From Bolinopsis microptera (Eukaryota > Ctenophora > Tentaculata > Lobata > Bolinopsidae): a DNA stretch of 60,000 nucleotides. Numbering within the stretch: position 1 is the stretch's first letter; every line of letters starts with the position of its first letter. The translations under genes and the position numbers were made by a program. Below, piece after piece: positions 54,063-60,000 of the stretch. The notes under the pieces are model-generated. The model had not been told where the DNA came from. It was given only the letters and a program-made list of their open reading frames with translations, and made no database searches. The DNA lies in NCBI RefSeq assembly GCF_026151205.1, contig NC_087080.1:4693096-4753095 (forward strand), written 5' to 3'.

Positions 54063-54454
54063 ATATAAATAGGCTCTTACTAAATCGCTCGCCCAAATAT
54101 TTCACGTGACTTTGGTTTTTTTGGTTTTGCAGCCGTACAAAACGGTTTTACATAAACCCTAATCCCAACCCTAACCCTAACCATAACCCCGAAGCTATCC
54201 ATAATCTTAACCACAACCCTAACCCTAACCCGAGCCCTAAATAATCGAATTCACGTTTTACTAGCCTGTCACGTGACCAAAACGGTTTTTTGCCCATAAC
54301 TGTCCAGGGAAGCATTTTAACCCTACGTCATGGGGGGTGATTCGGAATCAGCGTCCAAAAATACACCGATCAAGATCAATTCCATGCCTAAAGAGCCTCT
54401 TCACAAGAATTTTCTTAAAATTTGGGCGAGCGATTTAGTAGGAGCGATATAAAT
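54063..54454. mobile_element. MITE with about 36-bp imperfect TIRs carrying telomere-like repeats
   Basis: Left end tataaataggctc, then TACTAAATCGCTCGCCCAAA; the right end has the inverted TTTGGGCGAGCGATTTAGTA and then a degenerate tataaata. Inside, about 54154-54240, are interrupted CCCTAA repeats on the plus strand, plus CACGTGAC words. No ORF. Confidence 0.75.
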
Positions 54455-55934
54455 ACCCCCACTATACCAATTTTAGGCTTTTTTCTATGAAAAATCGTCT
54501 GATTTGTCAGCAGATGGTACAATAACCCATCCATCTGAAAAAAGCATGGCGCTTGTAAGATTACCAGAAAACGTTTTAGGGGGACAGCGGGGTATAGTAA
54601 GCATGGCAACATTACGACATGATTTTGTCTGTAACATCAGCTCAAATAAATGTAGTGTTTCACTTTCATCGTTATGGGAATCTGGAGATCTCTTCTTGAG
54701 AGGTCTCTACCGCTATTCGCTAACAGTAATACCCTAATGAGCTTCTTGTTCTACTGTCCCTTACTTTGGTCTCCTAAATGTATCATTAGTTATGAAGATT
54801 CAGGGATATGATGATACGCAATAGAATACAGGAGCACTGAAACAGGTGGTACATGTAACCGTGTGGTAATGAGAAGGGTGGTGCCCACATACCCGTGCTA
54901 CAACCACGTGTGTCGTGTGGTACGTGCTCTGAAGTGTAAAGTAACTAGTTAGGTCATAGTAAATACACCTGTATTCTGATTAACTGGGAGATACTCAGTG
55001 TATTAAAGAGCTACTCCAGTTGTTGGGGTTAACACACCTGACTGCACTTATATTATATATTATAAAGGAGCAGTGTTGTTTATAAAGGAGCAGTGTAGTA
55101 GGAGGGTCAGTGGTCACGTGACTTCATACCTCATATAGCCTCTAAATGATGGCTAGTCTTTAACAGCTCCCAAGAGCTGAGTCTATAACTACCAGCTAAA
55201 TGGTATATAAGGTTCATATAATACGGGCCTCTAGTGTACCTCTTTATCTAGGGTACTATATACTAGTGTACACTACTTTTTCTGTTGTATCGTTATTCTG
55301 GACTGACGGACTCGTTTGGTACTGGTTCAATATTACCAATGAATACTTAATATTACAATCTGTTAAATTCATATAGAATCGTTATTATCGGGGCTGTAAA
55401 ACATGTCCTTCTGGCTTCTTTGAAAATAACCCCCTAAAACGTACCTTTGCCATTTTTGAAACCCTTTCTCAAAAATTGGGACAGAAATCCCTTTTAAAGC
55501 CTGATAAGCTGATCCGCCTGATAAGAAACCTTGGTTCGCAATCAGCATGTTACGCTAGCTGTGTAATGAGCTCTTACGTAATTACACTAAACCTCCAATG
55601 AATAATTAATAACCAGGTTATTACCTGGAGTAGCAGCAGCAACCCTCTCTGTACCCTCTCTATATTCTGTAACCCTCCAATATAACATTATAACCACACT
55701 TTATGACAGCGTTACTCTGTCTGGGTTCTTAGGATCAGGTCACGTGACCAGATACTCTAGTCATGTGACCAGATACTCTAGTCTCCAACATATTCAATAT
55801 TAATACCTCGCCATCCCTCCCTCTCTCTCCTTCCCTCTCTCTCTCCCTCTCTCCCCCAAATGACTCTGAATCACTTATACCCTACAAGGGGTTATTGCTA
55901 CAGAGGGATGGAGAGAGAGATCACCCAACCTACC

Positions 55935-55970
<36 letters not shown>

Positions 55971-56820
55971 GTTATACTGCAGCTTGTTGCTTTCTTGTAG
56001 CTCTGTCTTTTGCTGTGATACGAGTCGCGCGACTACTTTCTTACACGAGGTAGCTGTTGTCGCGCGACTATTTTCTTACATCAAAGCGTTTAAATAACAT
56101 TGGCCTCTAAAATAATTCCTTATTTTTTAATAGGCGTTTTTAACAGCAGTAACGTCTCTTTGTAATATACACTACTGAAACTTCTCTCTTTTGAGGTACA
56201 AACAACGGTTTAACTTTTTAGATCGCGGAAGTTTATATTTATTATATTTTCTTACTTGAAGTCAAAGTTCCTTCAAGTAGATTGTTGGACGTGTACTGGT
56301 ATCTGCTATTACAGTGGTAACTAGGGTTACTGTTGTCATGGTTACCGTTGATTTAGATTTAGAACCTTATTCCCAGAAACAATTTAGATAGTCAAATTAA
56401 GCATTTCTGACTGCAGAATGATTGTTTTCTAGTCCTGGCGCGCCCTTTTGTACAACTCATTGTAGAAATCCTTATGTTAACTTGTATTTGGGGATTGAAA
56501 GCTCCTCGTTCTCTAGATGTGTCAGGCGAGGTATAAAAAGGAAAGTTTTAATTTATTTAAGAAATTATAACCAATAGAAACCTGTCACTTAAAGGCCTAT
56601 CAGTAAAGTACTTGTTTGTTTGTTTGTTTATAGAACCCGTCCCCAATCTCGTATTGGAAAATGACTAAACTCAGGTCTGAGTGTGAATACGGGTGGTACC
56701 TGCAAGAGTGTTCATTAAGCATTTAGAGTTCTGTAAAACTGCAGTTACAATTGTGCTAGAGTATTTTTAGTATATGCGATTGGTATCAGAAATATATCCC
56801 TACATGCTTCCAAAATTTGT
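54455..56820. other. Intron stretch: possible internal promoter and microsatellites
   Basis: No firm exon. An open frame at 54504-54737 has coding-like composition but no matching phase partners. A CACGTG at 55134 followed by tatataagg at 55203 could be an internal promoter. A 24-bp unit with cacgtgaccagatactctag/catgtgaccag is doubled at 55740-55790, and a (CT)n microsatellite lies at 55939-55968. Confidence 0.4.
56608..56730. repeat. Dispersed repeat, copy B
   Basis: (gttt)n, then atagaac, gagtgtgaatacgggtggta, cctgca and cattaagcattta, aligning with 50371-50462. Confidence 0.55.
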
Positions 56821-56986
56821 AAAGCCGTAGTACATACATATCACATTACACCAGAGCCTACACAGTGCAATCTCCTCCAGTCTATCTGCGCCGCGTATAT
56901 TTGTATAATATACACGGCGCAGACTGGAAAAAACCACACTCTGCAAGTTCAATCCAGTGCAATGCTACATGTACGTACTACGGCTT
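56821..56986. mobile_element. 166-bp foldback element
   Basis: The outer arms aaagccgtagtacatacat and its near-complement (tacatgtacgtactacggctt) enclose inner arms cagtctatctgcgccg and cggcgcagactg around a TA-rich centre (tatatttgtataatata). Nearly the whole segment can fold into one hairpin. Non-coding MITE-like element; target duplication unclear. Confidence 0.7.
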
Positions 56987-57932
56987 CATCTCCAACTTTC
57001 TGCACAATGTACTGGAATGTTTTGAAGGAAAAGAAAGAACAAAAAAAGTGATATATATAAATAAAATCAGCGATTTAATGTTAGCCTTGGGACAGTAACT
57101 TTAATTCCCTGGTTTCTAAAATCAGCTTTTAAAAAAAAAATAATAAAGTATGTAACGTCGATACCAAACCGATTATTGAGCGATAATAACTGAGTAGTTG
57201 ATTCCTGGGTTGCAGAGTCATTCAGATGTTCCAGTCTTCGAATGTGGTTCTTGTTCAGTTCTTGACCAGAAGTGTCTAATGAAGTAAGTCAGACAAGCAA
57301 ACTTTTCCTTAAATGCTCATATAAGTCGTCTCAATCCCAGAAATTATGAATGATGACCCAGTGTAAAAGTGCAGAAATCGGCCGAAAATAACAAAGACTA
57401 AAAACAGTTAAAAGTGAAAGGATTCAAACACAAGGAAAATTAATAACTTAGAGCGTAATAAGGAATATCTCCAAACGGAGTTTTCTGAGAGGGTGAGAGG
57501 TTCTTTAATTAGAGCTAATGATTAAATGAGACCCACTAAAGGTACTAAATTAACCGGACTGCTAGCAAGGAATCGAGAGTCCAGTAAAGTACTTAAAGTG
57601 TCAGTGATTATAGCAGCTGTACCTCACATATCTCCTTGTTTGGTGCTAATAAATTTCATATTTCTTTATATGGTATTATTATACCACATTTCCTTATTTG
57701 GTATTATCATATCTTATTCTAAGACAGCTACTCAGGAGACGATTCCTACATTTTGTTTTATGATCATTACTGTGTTGGGTTCTTCTCAGACGTTCGCTTT
57801 CTCGCGTGATTTGTTTTCTAATATTATTTTCATTTAAAATTCCAACTTTTTCTCATTTATTCTCCCAATTTGAACACTCACTTTTACTTACTATCCTCCA
57901 CTGACTCTGATATGATTTAATAGATAGTTGAG
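56987..57932. other. Intron sequence before the tail exon
   Basis: No supported exon. An ATG-started ORF at 57526-57837 is hydrophobic but AT-driven, without splice or homology support. Confidence 0.4.
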
Positions 57933-59541
57933 AAGGTTAGGAACTGGTGAAAGCAGCCTCAGTATTCCGTCTCTCTCACGACCCAGCCCTCCTTGGAAGA
58001 ACATCGTCCTCAACCCAGCCTCCTTTCCCTCGCCCGGTGAAGTTGTCAGATCACCTGGTAAACCCTGCCCTGTAAGTTTTACAGTACCGAGTGAAGGAAA
58101 AGAGGACGAATTGAGGGAGGAAAAGGAGGGAAGCTGCCCTCTCGCTAGACCGGCTTCTGTGGATTTAGAAGATCCTGTACTAATAGGACATTCAATTGAA
58201 CACTCAGTTGAACATCCTTCTCAAGACTCACTCGGAAATCTGTCAGGAAATACTACTGAACCAGCAGAACAAACCCCCTCTCAGTCTGAGAAGAAGATAG
58301 ACAACAATCACGTATCTGAGAGTTCTCCACTTAAAAGCAGCACTCACTTCAGCTACTCGTCAGAGAAACCCTCTTCCCTCCCCCTCCACTCCACCTCCTC
58401 CCTCCCCCTCCACTCCACCTCTCCCCTCCCCCTCCACTCCACCTCCTCCCTCCCCCTCCACTCCACCTCTCCCCTCCCCCTCCACTGCACCTCCTCCCTC
58501 CCCCTCCACTCTCCTAACACCGCCTCCCCGCGAGAAGAGAGATCCTCTAGCAGATCCTCTTACCCTGACTCACCTGTAGAGTGCACTCCTTCTTGTATAT
58601 TTATGTTCAAGAAACTTGCGTGTAATGTTATCCCTGTGTGGTGCTCTTTTATCAGCTGCAGGTGAGATAGTAGTAACTATGGTAACTGTTGTCATGGTAA
58701 CTTTAGTGGTAGCTAGTGTAACTGTTGTCATGGTAACTAGTGTAACTGTTGTCATGGTAACTGGGGTAATTGTTGTCATGGTAACTATAGTGGTAACTAT
58801 GCCACTATGGTAACTGTTGTCATGGTAACTAGAGTGGTAACTAGTGTAGCTGTTGTCATGGTAACTGGGGTAAATGTTGTCATGATAAGTGGTAACTATA
58901 GTGGTAACTATAGTGGTAACTATAGGGGTAACTTTTGTAATGGTAACTAGCAGCGTAACGTCTGATGTTGACATCCATATGTGAGTTAGTCGACACTCGA
59001 CACACCCTGAGATAACCTCAATTTAATGACTTTCAAGCTAACGAAAGGTTGTTTTCAGAATATCCAACGCGAAAAAGCCGAAAGATACGGAGTTCAAGGC
59101 GAAAGACGCTGAAAATTTAGACAAGCAGAACATGAGAGACGTTCAATTGTCGGAATACGAAAAGAGGAAGAGACAGATGAAGGAACTTGACAAGTTAGTT
59201 TCACTTTCACTTTCACTTAGCTTGTTAAACACCATAGTGATACAGTTATCACCAAAGTAACACCATGGTATCACCATGGCAACACTAATATCACCATAGT
59301 AACACTGATATCACCATAGTAACACTGATATCATCATAGCAACACTAACACCTCGTCTCCCAGTCAACAAGAAGAGCCACCAGATGACCAGTTGGACGAG
59401 TCTGATGACGGAGGAGAACTAGACGAGATAACAGCGGTACAATCCCAGCCCCTTGAAGAGGAGACTATTGTTAACCCTAACTTTATTCACCACTACATAC
59501 CCCGCCAATCTTCTCGTTCTGGCTCAATCAGGAGCAGCTGA
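57933..59541 (+). CDS. Membrane-protein gene: cytoplasmic-tail exons
   Basis: Exons 57933-58661, 59059-59193 and 59364-59541 join in phase 2 throughout (donors CAG|GTGAGA and CAA|GTTAGT; acceptors gttttcag and gtctcccag) and stop at TGA 59539-59541. The incoming phase matches the TM exon at 49948, though the acceptor at 57932 is weak and another exon may intervene. The tail of about 345 residues is Ser/Pro/Glu-rich and probably disordered. It has proline-rich motifs (RPSPPW), an 8-residue repeat SLPLHST(S/P) six times, a Lys/Glu-rich helix (YEKRKRQMKELD) and an acidic stretch. Proline-rich and tyrosine-containing motifs suggest adaptor binding, by inference. No kinase, TIR or death domain is visible. 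The family is not recognised. Confidence 0.6.
58378..58512 (+). repeat. 24-bp coding repeat, six copies
   Basis: A pyrimidine-rich unit (ccctccccctccactccacct plus 3 bases) encodes SLPLHST(S/P) within the cytoplasmic tail. Alternate units differ at tcctcc/tctccc, indicating a two-unit (48-bp) higher-order pattern. Confidence 0.85.
58662..59058. repeat. GTAACT/TTGTCATG repeats in the tail intron
   Basis: Irregular tandem repeats of ggtaactgttgtcatggtaac and variants fill most of this intron (58672-58960). The minus-strand ORF across them is an artefact. The next intron (59194-59363) has a related array of a 20-base unit, atatcaccatagtaacactg. Confidence 0.8.
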
Positions 59542-60000
59542 ACTAATTAGTCAATTAGTCGACTAATTAGTTAATTGACTAACGAGGTGGTGGGCCTGAT
59601 ATGTGAGGGTTAATCTGTGTGAAAGGTCGCTGTTTTAGGTTACAATTAACCAACTAGAACGGGGCTGCAGCTTCAAAACTTTATTTTTATCAGTGAATTT
59701 AAAATGAATTACCTTAAATTTATACGTGCTGACTTGGTTTTTAAAACGATAATATTCAAATCTTGAAAATTCATCAGTCAACTGCGACTGCACAGCTATC
59801 AAAATTTTAAGTTTGAGTTTTTACTTTTCTATTTTCTCTCTGTGTGAGAATGTTTTATTTGATAATAATGCAAAAAGAAATGAAGCTATTTTTAGTTAGG
59901 GTCTAGTTACCATGACAGCAGTATACACTACTACTCTACATACGCAGCCACGCTTTCAGTTTCAATTGTAAATATTGCAATACATTATAATACTCCACCG
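59542..60000. other. Downstream flank / 3' UTR
   Basis: After the stop come AT-rich repeats of the form ttagtcaattagtcgacta, then non-coding sequence to the window end; probably 3' UTR and intergenic DNA. Confidence 0.4.

Noticed and set aside
54154-54240. Chromosome end (CCCTAA repeats)
   Set aside because: Repeats are short, interrupted and lie between MITE ends with unique sequence on both sides.
54504-54737. 77-aa ORF as an exon of the membrane-protein gene
   Set aside because: Coding-like, but it ends in a stop without a donor and its phase does not connect TM and tail exons.
57526-57837. 103-aa hydrophobic ORF with an ATG
   Set aside because: Composition follows the AT-rich DNA with internal near-repeats (ccttgtttggt/ccttatttggt); no promoter, splice or family support.
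58570-58974. 134-aa minus-strand ORF rich in TTIVT
   Set aside because: Translation of the GTAACT/TTGTCATG intron repeat.

Overview
This is a eukaryotic, almost certainly animal (marine-invertebrate-like) nuclear window. It is AT-rich, has GT-AG introns and CCAAT/E-box/TATA promoters, and is packed with non-LTR retrotransposons, a tRNA-derived SINE, MITE-like inverted-repeat elements and minisatellites. The species cannot be fixed from sequence alone. There are no prokaryotic operons, CRISPR arrays or rRNA genes.

Layout. 1-5 kb: an unrecognised four-exon plus-strand gene (1306-2874) with a duplicated promoter module, then a minus-strand gene (5041-3993) for a small signal-anchor protein with acidic pentapeptide repeats. 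5.7-13 kb: a mobile-element dump. It holds a 1.17-kb element ending in oligo-G/oligo-C with an 8-bp target duplication, a 346-bp hAT-like MITE, a broken I/Jockey-like LINE, a foldback MITE and an 858-bp TA-flanked inverted-repeat element. 13-25.9 kb: two large, nearly intact CR1-like LINEs from different subfamilies, head to head around a 339-bp spacer. 28.5-35.5 kb: a third, 5'-truncated relative nested in a mariner-like MITE, followed by a tRNA-SINE. 37.6-40.3 kb: a tandemly duplicated small gene with its promoter. 41.9 kb: a LINE C-terminal fragment. 43-48 kb: three large minisatellites and an E-box cluster. 46.4-59.5 kb: a multi-exon gene for a single-pass (or, with a cassette exon, two-pass) membrane protein with a long cytoplasmic tail. 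I reconstructed it from phase-compatible exons.

The most interesting content is the CR1-like family. ORF1 carries a PHD finger, a coiled-coil-like middle, an AlkB-type Fe(II)/2-oxoglutarate dioxygenase domain and an SGNH/GDSL esterase domain. ORF2 has its own N-terminal PHD-like finger, an EEP endonuclease, a conserved cysteine cluster and a reverse transcriptase. ORF1 and ORF2 overlap by a few bases to a few tens of bases, suggesting coupled translation. PHD plus esterase is known from CR1-type ORF1. The added AlkB domain, with catalytic residues kept in two divergent copies, suggests an element that carries its own nucleic-acid demethylation or repair activity.

Exon models were made by eye from open frames, splice consensus and phase, with no transcript or homology support.
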